Shown here: positions 1 through 6,803 of the stretch, piece by piece
Layout: each line of letters opens with the position of its first letter
Position numbering within the stretch: the first letter of the stretch is position 1
Source of the DNA: a virus
IMG/VR virus record: IMGVR_UViG_3300042332_001215
Span: 1 to 64,000 of that record
Strand: one strand, 5' to 3'
Length of the DNA: 64,000 bases
Translations under genes and position numbers: made by a program
The notes under the pieces: generated by a model
Seen by the model: only the letters and a program-made list of their open reading frames with translations
What the model was told of the DNA's origin: nothing
The model's database searches: none

Positions 1-97
1 GAGCTTCGGTTTGTTTAGAATACTTATATACAGCAAAATGAGCAAATGCAAGACATTGCATAAGCTCTTTGCCTAAATCCCATTTTTCTAGTGCCAT
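1..97 (-). CDS. Partial hypothetical protein, N-terminus only
   Basis: An ATG at 95-97 directly follows the TAA stop of the upstream 212-aa gene and opens 32 codons (MALEKWDLGKELMQCLAFAH...) that run off the left edge. The adjacent stop and start suggest translational coupling. No family recognised. Confidence 0.55.
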   Translation of the reverse strand, partial: MALEKWDLGKELMQCLAFAHFAVYKYSKQTEA

Positions 98-736
98 TTA
101 CCTTCTTCTACGAATTGTTGGTGATGGATTACGAATCATCTTTTTATCTGCATAATCTGCATCCATTGCAACATGACCAGTTCTTGTATTTTGTACTACT
201 GGCTTTTCCCTTGTAGTTTTTTGTTGTGATGTAAGTCCTTTTGGAATAGTATCAGTTTTAGATACTTTTTTAGCAGGAACTCTATATGATACTACTGCTG
301 GCTTTTTCTTTCTTTGCTTTGAAGTAAACTCTGCATACTTCTCTGCTTTCTTTCTATCTGGTGTGACATAATGACCTGGACCTTCACTTCCTTTTGGTGA
401 TGGTTTTGGACCAGTTCGTTTGATAGATTTTACAGAGTCTTGATCAGACCCATGGTGCAATACTTTGAATCCTATTGTTTTCCCAGTTCTCTTAAATGCT
501 TCATCTAAAAACTGTGAATATGTTTTGCCCTCAGCATAATTTCCAGTAGATTGTGCTCTTTTGCGAAGTGCTTGAATGAGTGGACTATCTCCAGACATTC
601 CTGGTTTTTTACTTAAATTCCTTCTTCTTTCTTTCTCATACTCATATTGTTTAGCAGCAGATCTTTTCTTTTTAGGAACTAGACCACCAGTTTTTGAACC
701 AATTTCTACTTCATCCTTTTCGTAAATTGTATGCAT
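98..736 (-). CDS. Basic late protein, ADP-ribosyltransferase-like fold candidate
   Basis: This 212-aa protein is very rich in Lys and Arg and has no membrane segment. From about residue 93 it reads VLHHGSDQDSVKSIKRTG, then GHYVTPDRKKAEKYAE, then a hydrophobic strand VVSYRVP. That order (strand ending in His, helix, 'xxIxxxG', then 'GxYvTxdxxxAxxYA') resembles the start of ADP-ribosyltransferase-type domains. T4 carries ADP-ribosyltransferases (Alt, ModA/B), one of them packaged in the virion. A perfect TATAAATA late promoter lies 23 bases upstream of the ATG, so late expression and packaging are plausible. The fold call rests on pattern alone; a structural or DNA-binding role is also possible. 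Confidence 0.5.
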   Translation of the reverse strand: MHTIYEKDEVEIGSKTGGLVPKKKRSAAKQYEYEKERRRNLSKKPGMSGDSPLIQALRKRAQSTGNYAEGKTYSQFLDEAFKRTGKTIGFKVLHHGSDQDSVKSIKRTGPKPSPKGSEGPGHYVTPDRKKAEKYAEFTSKQRKKKPAVVSYRVPAKKVSKTDTIPKGLTSQQKTTREKPVVQNTRTGHVAMDADYADKKMIRNPSPTIRRRR

Positions 737-758
737 GGAACAATTGATTGATTTTAAG

Positions 759-766
759 TATTTATA
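759..766 (-). promoter_or_regulatory. T4-type late promoter TATAAATA
   Basis: The minus strand reads TATAAATA, a perfect match to the T4 late -10 consensus (gp55-dependent). It is placed directly after a terminator T-run and 23 bases before the ATG of the 212-aa gene, so a late transcript would start from it and cover 98-736. Confidence 0.8.
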
Positions 767-791
767 AAAAAGAGGGGCTTTTGGCCCCTCT
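766..791 (-). terminator. Rho-independent terminator
   Basis: On the minus strand an 8-bp GC-rich stem (AGAGGGGC / GCCCCTCT) with a 5-base loop is followed by six T. It lies just downstream of the prohibitin-like gene stop (795). Its T-run touches the late promoter at 759-766. Confidence 0.88.
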
Positions 792-794
792 AAA

Positions 795-1205
795 TCACTT
801 ATTCATTTGTAGAGTCGGAACTGGCATTCCTCCTTCTGTTGGTACATAGATGGTTACATTACCATTCTTGCTACCATCTTCAAGTCCAGTGATATACAGA
901 TACTGAAGATACTCACGGTTGTCTTTTAGACTGTTACCAATGATTTGGTTTGCCTTGGCAACACCAGTAGCACGAATGATTTCAGCATCAGCAAGTTGTT
1001 GTGCAGAATCTTTTTTTGCTTGTGCTTCAAGCACTGCTACCTGTCGTGTGTATTCTGCTTTTTGAAGCTCTGCTTTACCAGCAAGAGATTGTTGCCACAC
1101 ATTATATTGTGGACCACCAATGAAGATGAGACCACCAATAACAATAACACCAACTGCTAGGAGAGCAACACCAGCATCAATATAACCATTTTGATTAGTC
1201 TTCAT
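795..1205 (-). CDS. Prohibitin-like (SPFH C-terminal) membrane protein, truncated
   Basis: This 136-aa protein has one transmembrane segment at about residues 10-32 (GVALLAVGVIVIGGLIFIGG). It continues as a charged coiled coil with the prohibitin-type stretch AEYTRQVAVLEAQAKKDSAQ and ADAEIIRATGVAKANQII, and ends in LEDGSKNGNVTIYVP, which is like the C-terminal end of HflC/prohibitin proteins. The beta-rich SPFH head of cellular prohibitins (about 280 aa) is absent, so it is a membrane-anchored C-terminal half. Prohibitin-like genes are known in T4-like cyanophages; a role at the host membrane is inferred. A terminator follows. Confidence 0.72.
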   Translation of the reverse strand: MKTNQNGYIDAGVALLAVGVIVIGGLIFIGGPQYNVWQQSLAGKAELQKAEYTRQVAVLEAQAKKDSAQQLADAEIIRATGVAKANQIIGNSLKDNREYLQYLYITGLEDGSKNGNVTIYVPTEGGMPVPTLQMNK

Positions 1206-1356
1206 AAATCATACCTTCCATTTGATTAGAGAGTTCAAGTAGTTCATTTTTTAGTTGAATATTCTCTTCTTCAAGAGATGCAATTTTACTTTTCAGTTGA
1301 GTATTTTCTGCCGAAAGGCACATCATATTCAGTTCATCATCAGTGTATTGAGTCAT
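1195..1356 (-). CDS. 53-aa coiled-coil protein
   Basis: The ORF starts MTQYTDDELN and continues as leucine-spaced heptads (NTQLKSKIASLEEENIQLKN), a clear parallel coiled coil. It overlaps the upstream stop by ATGA and runs 11 bases into the prohibitin-like gene, so the three are translationally coupled. Function unknown. Confidence 0.7.
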   Translation of the reverse strand: MTQYTDDELNMMCLSAENTQLKSKIASLEEENIQLKNELLELSNQMEGMIYED

Positions 1357-1535
1357 TTCAGACCAACCTCCTTGAGATAATCATGGTAACGCATAAATCG
1401 AGTGAGTGATGGGTGTCCTGGTGGATTCAAGCTCCAACAGCACTCAGTATAGGATAAAAACTCATACCAAGGCGTGGTTGGATCCAGAACATGAACTGGC
1501 ACAGTATCAGAGTTTTCCACCAACAACTCCTTCAT
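1353..1535 (-). CDS. Hypothetical 60-aa protein
   Basis: MKELLVENSD...; contains a short aromatic stretch (PWYEFLSYTECCW). Overlaps both neighbours in the operon (29 bases upstream, ATGA downstream). Not recognised. Confidence 0.6.
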   Translation of the reverse strand: MKELLVENSDTVPVHVLDPTTPWYEFLSYTECCWSLNPPGHPSLTRFMRYHDYLKEVGLK

Positions 1536-1743
1536 GTTTAGTTGCTTCAGGAAAACCTTCCTGTTGCCATTTCAGATATTGTCTGGTAGCAGCAATGCAG
1601 TTATTCTCAGACAATGATGTGATGACTTCTTTACCTTCTTTTGTAAAACTCCTCCATGTTTTCCATCGAGTTTGTTCTACACGAAATGCATCATCAATCC
1701 ACTGCACTTCTGCAATTTCAGGATGCTCGTTTTGGTTTGTCAT
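1507..1743 (-). CDS. Hypothetical 78-aa protein
   Basis: Begins MTNQNEHPEI; soluble, helical and charged, with several Trp. Its start overlaps the stop of the membrane gene above by ATGA. Not recognised. Confidence 0.65.
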   Translation of the reverse strand: MTNQNEHPEIAEVQWIDDAFRVEQTRWKTWRSFTKEGKEVITSLSENNCIAATRQYLKWQQEGFPEATKHEGVVGGKL

Positions 1744-2078
1744 TCAAATTCTCCAGTACGGTTTTTGATTCTACCTGTGTGATAAATGCCCTCAACTCTG
1801 GTGTCTCGGTCCATTCCCAGATTGTGCCGTCTTTCTGGGTATAACTTTTCTGAATAGTCTGAAGTTTCATAAATTTCTACCTGTACATTAATTTCTCTTG
1901 AGTTCCAGTGTCGAATGACACCAGCTACGATGAATAGGTTTGTAGCAAAGTAAGTAATGAAGATGATAGTCCTAACTACTGCTACTTTGTCTGCTACTTG
2001 GTCTTTTTTGTGTGCTTTTTCTCCTAGTGCGAGTGCCCACAGGTGCCACAACGATTTCAGTGGATTCATTTGGTTCAA
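1740..2078 (-). CDS. Small membrane protein
   Basis: 112 aa with a hydrophobic helix at about residues 36-54 (RTIIFITYFATNLFIVAGVI) after an amphipathic N-terminus (MNPLKSLWHLWALALGEKAH). The C-terminal half is polar and probably one-sided. Its first 100 or so bases lie inside the upstream gene in another frame; the second Met (2069) is an alternative start. Function unknown. Confidence 0.65.
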   Translation of the reverse strand: MNQMNPLKSLWHLWALALGEKAHKKDQVADKVAVVRTIIFITYFATNLFIVAGVIRHWNSREINVQVEIYETSDYSEKLYPERRHNLGMDRDTRVEGIYHTGRIKNRTGEFE

Positions 2079-2283
2079 AAAAGGTTTCTAGTGATGAAAA
2101 CAATTCTTGTTTTTGTTTTCGTGGTGTTTTACCAGTAATGGTTCTAATATCACCATCAATTGGTTTATACCTGTCTATGTATTTCTTTAAATGATCTTCA
2201 CAACTAAACCAACAAACTTTACTTTCACCTTTATCGCTGTGCTCCAACCTATAGGGGAATCCTTCATATGGAAAATCTGTCAT
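1972..2283 (-). CDS. Hypothetical 103-aa protein with Ser/Arg tail
   Basis: MTDFPYEGFPYRLEHSDKG..., with CWFSCEDHLKKYIDRYK giving a CxxxC pair in a compact N-terminal part. The last 20 residues are low complexity (Arg, Ser). They coincide with the region overlapped out of frame by the membrane gene, which may explain their composition. Not recognised. Confidence 0.65.
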   Translation of the reverse strand: MTDFPYEGFPYRLEHSDKGESKVCWFSCEDHLKKYIDRYKPIDGDIRTITGKTPRKQKQELFSSLETFFEPNESTEIVVAPVGTRTRRKSTQKRPSSRQSSSS

Positions 2284-2645
2284 CGAATAATTTCTACATG
2301 TGTAATTTTACCATCTTTGAAACAAATACTACATCGTGGCCATTCTTCCCATTTTTGATGTGGATTTTGTTCAGGATAGACTTCAATGCAATCAGTAACA
2401 TACACTGGCTTTACTTTACCGTGCTGACCATTTGAAATCCATTGAAATCGTGCCCATGGTGGAAGAGATTCATCATCAACTTCTACAAAGTCTGCAGTAT
2501 ATGATTCATCAATCTCATATAATTCACCTGCAGGAGTAATCCAGTACTCAGCCATTTTATTGTCCAATCCTTTAGTCTGTAAAGTATTGGTATTGAAGTG
2601 TTCATTGATTGGATATGAACAATGAACTCGGTCAAACATTCCCAT
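2280..2645 (-). CDS. Conserved phage-type hypothetical (MGMFD family)
   Basis: 121 aa starting MGMFDRVHCSYPI with FQWISNGQHGKVKP and WPRCSICFKDGKI. Proteins with an MGMFD start and a C-terminal CxxC recur in cyanophages, but the function is unknown. The ATG overlaps the phosphatase stop (TAATG), and a possible promoter lies inside the phosphatase gene (2682-2710). Confidence 0.7.
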   Translation of the reverse strand: MGMFDRVHCSYPINEHFNTNTLQTKGLDNKMAEYWITPAGELYEIDESYTADFVEVDDESLPPWARFQWISNGQHGKVKPVYVTDCIEVYPEQNPHQKWEEWPRCSICFKDGKITHVEIIR

Positions 2646-3139
2646 TAGAAATCACCTTTGCCTTGGGAGACATCAAAAGTAAATATACCACGCTCTTGCC
2701 ACATTGTCAAGACCCTTTTACGATCATCAAAAACTGCAAAGATTTGATACTGTTCTTCAATAATGTCAGCAATCTCTGCCTTCACAATTGCATCATCACG
2801 ATGGTCTTGATACTTTCTCATATAAAGAGCATTGTAATCATCAGTGAAGATATTGTGCCTTTCAAGCCATTCTACAGTCACATCACGATAATCATCAGAT
2901 CGACCACTCACAAAGAAAACAGGAAAGAAATACTTCAATGAATGAAACATTGCAAGTACTTGCTTTACAGGTTCATCTTGACTGATTCCTTTGTTCCATG
3001 CATCCCAGTTTCTAGGTTTGGTTGCAACAAATTGACGACGATGTTTTACATCACAAAGAGTACCATCAAGGTCAAAAATGATGCACTTGTCTTTAGGAGT
3101 ATTCGTAGAGAAATCCATGATTAGTGGTGTAATGAACAT
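2645..3139 (-). CDS. Polynucleotide 3'-phosphatase (HAD), PseT C-terminal domain type
   Basis: A 164-aa HAD-superfamily phosphatase matching the C-terminal half of T4 Pnkp. Motif I is FDLDGTLCD (about residues 23-31); motif II lies in VFFVSGRSDDY; LYMRKYQDHRDDAIVK supplies the Lys motif; FAVFDDRKRV gives the DD motif. It would remove 2',3'-cyclic or 3'-phosphates from broken RNA (tRNA) ends before ligation. Start choice: ATG at 3139 or ATG at 3118 (MDFSTN); both overlap the deaminase gene. In T4 this domain is fused behind the kinase; here it is a separate gene. Domain identity is firm; substrate is inferred. Confidence 0.88.
   Translation of the reverse strand: MFITPLIMDFSTNTPKDKCIIFDLDGTLCDVKHRRQFVATKPRNWDAWNKGISQDEPVKQVLAMFHSLKYFFPVFFVSGRSDDYRDVTVEWLERHNIFTDDYNALYMRKYQDHRDDAIVKAEIADIIEEQYQIFAVFDDRKRVLTMWQERGIFTFDVSQGKGDF
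2682..2710 (-). promoter_or_regulatory. Possible sigma70 promoter inside phosphatase gene
   Basis: Minus strand TTGACA (2705-2710), 17-base spacer, TATATT (2682-2687). Near-consensus spacing and sequence, pointing at the 121-aa gene 40 bases downstream. It lies in coding sequence, so chance cannot be excluded. Confidence 0.45.
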
Positions 3140-3470
3140 GAGTAATACCAGCTTCTTTCAATGCAAGCTGACAAATAGGACATGGGCGGGCCATTCGTAG
3201 TTTACCTTGTGGATTGACCCTCGCAACGATCACAGTATCAACTTCTTCACGACACTTAACAAGTGCTGCAATCTCTGCATGTAGATAGATTTTCTCTGCA
3301 AGTCCTACACGCTCAGCAAACTTGGCTTGAAGTGGATGTGATTTGGTTTCAAGATTAGTTGCACTTACAATTACTTTGTTCTTGTTCAGTAGGAGTGCTC
3401 CTACCTGTTTTTTGGAAGGAGAGCTTTTTGCAGTTGCAATTACTTGTTCAAATACCGAGTCAGAAATCAT
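3093..3470 (-). CDS. Cytidine/dCMP deaminase-like zinc protein
   Basis: 125 aa with the deaminase zinc signature: HAEIAAL (His and catalytic Glu, about residue 65) and PCPICQLAL (two Cys, about residue 97). It is shorter than T4 dCMP deaminase Cd (193 aa). It sits between kinase and phosphatase with overlaps on both sides (1 base above; 26 or 47 below). In T4, cd also lies near pseT and rnlA, so the synteny is partly old. It may act on dCMP or cytidine for nucleotide supply; RNA editing in the repair operon is only speculation. Confidence 0.8.
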   Translation of the reverse strand: MISDSVFEQVIATAKSSPSKKQVGALLLNKNKVIVSATNLETKSHPLQAKFAERVGLAEKIYLHAEIAALVKCREEVDTVIVARVNPQGKLRMARPCPICQLALKEAGITHVHYTTNHGFLYEYS

Positions 3471-3970
3471 CAGGCCACCTGCAATTTAAGATGCGTACCA
3501 TCATGTGTCATGATGACATCAAAACCTTCATCTTCAGTTGGCATTTGAAATTGGTGATACATGCGAGTGATAACGGATCGTGGAATAAACTTATTCGCTC
3601 TTTGCGAATTGCGAATGATAGCATCTTCCAACTCAATAGGAAGAACCACCACAGTTTTAGTGTATGTGTCTGGAATTTTCTTGAGTTTCTGTTTGCGAGA
3701 CTTCTTGGTTAGATTAGTTTGATCCCAGAGAATTGACTTTTCATGCTGAATGGCATAGTCAAGTTGTTCAAACATCTTAGTAGTTGCTTCAGTAATTACA
3801 TCATCAAATACTTCATTATATGATTTATCTACAGACCTTGCATACTCTTCGATGTAGTCGTCTGTAGATAGAATCACATACTCGTCAAAAGCATCTGTGT
3901 TTTCAGTTCCTCTGCGAATGTAAGTAGATTTACCTGCACAGGGAATACCACACATCATAATCAGTTCCAT
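3470..3970 (-). CDS. Polynucleotide 5'-kinase, PseT N-terminal domain type
   Basis: 166-aa P-loop kinase with Walker A GIPCAGKST (residues 8-16), ILSTDDY (catalytic Asp region) and ILWDQTNLTKKSR, matching the kinase half of T4 Pnkp (about residues 1-150). It would phosphorylate 5'-OH ends of cleaved RNA before ligase sealing. It overlaps the ligase gene by 10 bases and the deaminase by 1, so it is translationally coupled. The fused phosphatase domain of T4 PseT is missing and encoded two genes downstream. Confidence 0.85.
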   Translation of the reverse strand: MELIMMCGIPCAGKSTYIRRGTENTDAFDEYVILSTDDYIEEYARSVDKSYNEVFDDVITEATTKMFEQLDYAIQHEKSILWDQTNLTKKSRKQKLKKIPDTYTKTVVVLPIELEDAIIRNSQRANKFIPRSVITRMYHQFQMPTEDEGFDVIMTHDGTHLKLQVA

Positions 3971-5124
3971 GAAATACCTCCGAACATCCAGCGAGAATCG
4001 TTGAGTTTAGTTTGAGAAGTCAGAGACTTCTCGATTGAATCAGTGAGTAGTTGCTTGCAGTCTTTACCTTGTTTCATGCCAAACATAAATGGACGATGAA
4101 TAGGTAAAAGCATTCGGTTTACAAATTCAACGGCAAACTCCTTTTTGTCTGGATACATCATATCACCACCTTTGAAGATCTTGGTGAGGTCTGAGGACAC
4201 CTCATCAACTGCACACCAGAACTTCTGTTGGAAATCTTTGAGACGCTGGGCATCTTCAGGAGTTAGCAGAGGAATCATATCATCTACAGAATCATTGAGA
4301 ATAACTTGAATGATATTCTTTTCTGAGTTGATTTGTTCCTTTGAACGATGGCGTAGAATGTATTCATCTGCTTTAATCTTAACCATGTGACCGTTATCAA
4401 AACGAATCACTACACCTTCACCATCATCCCATTTACGAATGTGGTCTACAATCTTTTCAATATCAGTTTCATCACCAGCAATAGCTTTTACAACAGGAAT
4501 ATCATAATTTTTTCCTGTTTCAACCATCTGAGAATATGGAATGTAATTTCCACTACGCATATCTCGCACAGCAGTTAGAATTAGATTATCTTCTGAATAA
4601 TCAACTACAATACGATTCTTTCGTGAACACCATTCAAATATAGGTGTTAACCCACATGAAAAACTTGATTTAATAAACTTAGCATATTCTGGTTTATCTG
4701 CAACAAAATACTCTGCATTCATTGCAACATCAGTAATGCCAGCTTTTGTGCCAAGACGAAAACCTTCTGGTGTTGGAATGGGACGAATCATCGAACCATC
4801 TAGCTTTTCTAGAACTACATGAGGTTGAGTTAAATCAATCTTATCTAAATTAGTTTCTTCTCGCTCACCAACATTGAAGAACTTATGGTATGGGCGAGAA
4901 ATTAGATTACCAGTAGCAGTATCAAAGATCATGCCACGACATTCACGACGAATCTTCATATTATAATGACTACGCTCACGAACAAGTGAGAAAGTCTCTT
5001 CAAATGCTACCATGTAATTGATAACAGTGTACCAATCTTTTTGCATCACTTTGAATTCTTGCCAATCCTCAATGTGTGGAATGACATCATCAATGTGATC
5101 AATTTCTGGAAAGTCGTAGTTCAC
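3961..5124 (-). CDS. rnlA: RNA ligase 1 (T4 Rnl1/gp63 family)
   Basis: 387 aa, close to T4 Rnl1 (374). Nucleotidyltransferase motif I EKLDGSMI carries the adenylated Lys107. CRGMIFD precedes it, FEWCSRKNRIV matches motif III/IIIa, DGEGVVIRF motif IV and MVKIKADEYILRH motif V. The reaction is ATP-dependent joining of 5'-phosphate and 3'-OH RNA ends, in T4 mainly repair of tRNAs cut by host anticodon nucleases. It opens a four-gene repair operon (ligase, kinase, deaminase, phosphatase) with overlapping ends. Confidence 0.93.
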   Translation of the reverse strand: MNYDFPEIDHIDDVIPHIEDWQEFKVMQKDWYTVINYMVAFEETFSLVRERSHYNMKIRRECRGMIFDTATGNLISRPYHKFFNVGEREETNLDKIDLTQPHVVLEKLDGSMIRPIPTPEGFRLGTKAGITDVAMNAEYFVADKPEYAKFIKSSFSCGLTPIFEWCSRKNRIVVDYSEDNLILTAVRDMRSGNYIPYSQMVETGKNYDIPVVKAIAGDETDIEKIVDHIRKWDDGEGVVIRFDNGHMVKIKADEYILRHRSKEQINSEKNIIQVILNDSVDDMIPLLTPEDAQRLKDFQQKFWCAVDEVSSDLTKIFKGGDMMYPDKKEFAVEFVNRMLLPIHRPFMFGMKQGKDCKQLLTDSIEKSLTSQTKLNDSRWMFGGISWN

Positions 5125-5303
5125 TGGTAATCTTCCTGTTCAAAGGTGAAGTATTCGTAGATTTGAGACATCACAGCTTCATCAATGTGCTGCATAATGG
5201 CACTTGGCAAAGGATTCTCTACATGTTTGTGTGCAAGATGCCAACCACGACGCACACCTTCTTCAATTGCCATTTCTAGTATAACACGGGTTTTAGGTTT
5301 CAT
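5121..5303 (-). CDS. Hypothetical 60-aa protein
   Basis: MKPKTRVILEMAIEEGVRRG...; helical and acidic at the C-terminus. ATGA overlap with the ligase start makes it the gene directly before the RNA-repair operon. Not recognised. Confidence 0.65.
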   Translation of the reverse strand: MKPKTRVILEMAIEEGVRRGWHLAHKHVENPLPSAIMQHIDEAVMSQIYEYFTFEQEDYQ

Positions 5304-5484
5304 TTGAATGCTTTACAGTTTTTTGCACATCAGCTTTCCATGCTTCAAGTTTCTCAATCCTATTATGAAGTTCGGTGATGATATATATCAAAGAACGATA
5401 ATCAATGCTCTCAACATCATCTCCACCTTCCATATCATTATAATATGAATATAGGAGTTCTTGTGTAAAGTTTCGGTCAGTCAT
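5293..5484 (-). CDS. Hypothetical 63-aa protein
   Basis: Start set at the ATG at 5484 (MTDRNFTQELLY), because it uses the shared ATGACTGA start and overlaps the upstream stop; a longer reading from 5499 is less likely. The C-terminus forms a short coiled coil (ELHNRIEKLEAWKADVQ). Confidence 0.65.
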   Translation of the reverse strand: MTDRNFTQELLYSYYNDMEGGDDVESIDYRSLIYIITELHNRIEKLEAWKADVQKTVKHSNET

Positions 5485-5696
5485 TCTGTTTGCTCCCAAA
5501 GTTTTTCACGCATCATTTTAACACATTTATTCCATTGATAGTCATTTGTGGGATGCTCTGATGGCAACCATTCTTCAACGGCAGACACAATCTCATCACA
5601 CATATCAATAGAAAATCCCAATTGAAACCTCATTACATTCCACAGTGATGGTGGGCGTTTGAAATGTTTTTCAAGTAGTTTATCAAGGTCAGTCAT
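5481..5696 (-). CDS. Hypothetical 71-aa protein
   Basis: MTDLDKLLEKHFKRPPSLWN...; a helical small protein with WLPSEHPTNDYQWNKCV in the second half. Starts with ATGACTGA and overlaps both neighbours. Not recognised. Confidence 0.65.
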   Translation of the reverse strand: MTDLDKLLEKHFKRPPSLWNVMRFQLGFSIDMCDEIVSAVEEWLPSEHPTNDYQWNKCVKMMREKLWEQTE

Positions 5697-5878
5697 AAGT
5701 CATAAGGTTGCTGGGGGTCTTTTTTCCAAACTGCTTTGTAAATAATCCAAGGTTCTTCTTGGTGGGTCATTTGAGCAGACCAATGGTATCCATTTTCATC
5801 AACGGCATCCAGATAATGAATGCGTGTCTTTGGGTCAATCACTCGTGTGATAGTTTTGAATTTTACTCGTTCAGTCAT
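5693..5878 (-). CDS. Hypothetical 61-aa protein
   Basis: MTERVKFKTITRVIDPKTRI...; alternating hydrophobic residues and HWSAQMTH suggest a small beta-rich domain. Starts with ATGACTGA. Not recognised. Confidence 0.65.
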   Translation of the reverse strand: MTERVKFKTITRVIDPKTRIHYLDAVDENGYHWSAQMTHQEEPWIIYKAVWKKDPQQPYDL

Positions 5879-6216
5879 TTTACACCAAGTTGTTTGAGTT
5901 CGTCTTCAGTTAGATTAGCAAGGTCTTTCTTGAGTTGTTGAAGTTTTCGTTCCTTTGCTTTTGCCTTCTCTGCTTTTTCTTTCTCCAGTTGTTTTACTCG
6001 TTTCTCATACTCTTTATCATTTTCTTCCCGATACTTGTAAAGATAAGGAACTTCTTGGTCGTGACAATCACCATAATTTCGTTCATATTCAATTTCAATA
6101 CCTTCCCAACCAGCATCTAATTCTGCTTGAAGTGAAGAAATAATACTCACAAGAGAACTTTCAAAATCTCCCCAGTATCGTTGAGTTTCTTTGACTTGAA
6201 TTCGTTTGATAGTCAT
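5875..6216 (-). CDS. Hypothetical protein with charged coiled coil
   Basis: Start set at ATG 6216 (MTIKRIQVKETQRY, 113 aa), just after the upstream stop; an extension to 6324 overlaps the upstream gene and has unlike composition. Residues 70-105 are a Lys/Glu-rich coiled coil (EKRVKQLEKEKAEKAKAKER). Function unknown. Confidence 0.65.
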   Translation of the reverse strand: MTIKRIQVKETQRYWGDFESSLVSIISSLQAELDAGWEGIEIEYERNYGDCHDQEVPYLYKYREENDKEYEKRVKQLEKEKAEKAKAKERKLQQLKKDLANLTEDELKQLGVK

Positions 6217-6217
6217 T

Positions 6218-6409
6218 TCAGTTCTCCTCTTGATAAAGGAATACTTTAGCAAACTCTTCTGCTGCTTCAAATGAAAGTTCAGCACAAAACTTAAAGATTT
6301 CTCGTCGTTCCTGTTCAGTAGCACTTTGCATATTAGAACAAGTTTTCAACCACTCTGTATAAAGTGTTTGACCCAAATCAACAAATCGTTTTTGAGAGAA
6401 GTCAGTCAT
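6218..6409 (-). CDS. Hypothetical 63-aa protein
   Basis: MTDFSQKRFVDLGQTLYTEW...; an all-helical acidic small protein. First gene after a stem-loop/-10 cassette (6433-6489), so probably the head of an early transcript. Confidence 0.65.
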   Translation of the reverse strand: MTDFSQKRFVDLGQTLYTEWLKTCSNMQSATEQERREIFKFCAELSFEAAEEFAKVFLYQEEN

Positions 6410-6432
6410 CAGGTGTCTGTGTGTATGAGAGT

Positions 6433-6489
6433 ATTATAGACCAAAAGGAGCACCTGTGGGATGCTCCTGTGCCAGTTCGTCAAGTGTCC
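6433..6489 (-). promoter_or_regulatory. Stem-loop plus -10 cassette, copy 1 (PeSL-like)
   Basis: Order on the minus strand: a 23-base conserved block (6467-6489, core ACTTGACGAACTGGCACAG), a hairpin AGGAGCA/TGCTCCT with 9-base loop (6446-6468) followed by TTTT, then TATAAT (6433-6438). A clear -35 is missing. The block recurs at 9457-9513 with the same 39-base distance from TTGA[C/A]G to TATAAT. Terminator followed by promoter matches the mobile early promoter/stem-loop cassettes (PeSL) described for T4-type phages. Confidence 0.6.
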
Positions 6490-6491
6490 AA

Positions 6492-6803
6492 TCAAAACTT
6501 ATGGACATAAACCTCAAAGGTGATTTTTGTTCCATACATCATATCCATTTCCATACTCATACTGGATACTTGTGCCTCACCTTTTTTGACTTGTTCTACG
6601 ACTTGATGAAAAGAAACATTCACACTATTAATGTCATAAGATTTGATTTTACTAACAGGAATAGTTGATGTGTCCCGAAGTTTTTTCAGTTCATCTGCGA
6701 ATGTTTCTTCACCCTCATAATCTTCTATTCTTGGAAGTTTTGGTTTCTCTTTCTTTTCAGGGTATAACTCAAAATATTTGTCTATAAGAGGATTAGTCAT
6801 CAT
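6492..6803 (-). CDS. Hypothetical 103-aa protein
   Basis: Starts MMTNPLIDKYFELYPE; the second ATG (6800) is an equal candidate. The C-terminal half is beta-like with a Met-rich stretch (SSMSMEMDMMYGTK). Last gene before the hairpin at 6446-6468, so probably the end of a transcript. Confidence 0.65.
   Translation of the reverse strand: MMTNPLIDKYFELYPEKKEKPKLPRIEDYEGEETFADELKKLRDTSTIPVSKIKSYDINSVNVSFHQVVEQVKKGEAQVSSMSMEMDMMYGTKITFEVYVHKF

Noticed and set aside
5875-6324. 149-aa reading with an extra N-terminal segment
   Set aside because: The extension lies fully inside the upstream gene in another frame; ATG 6216 directly follows the upstream stop.
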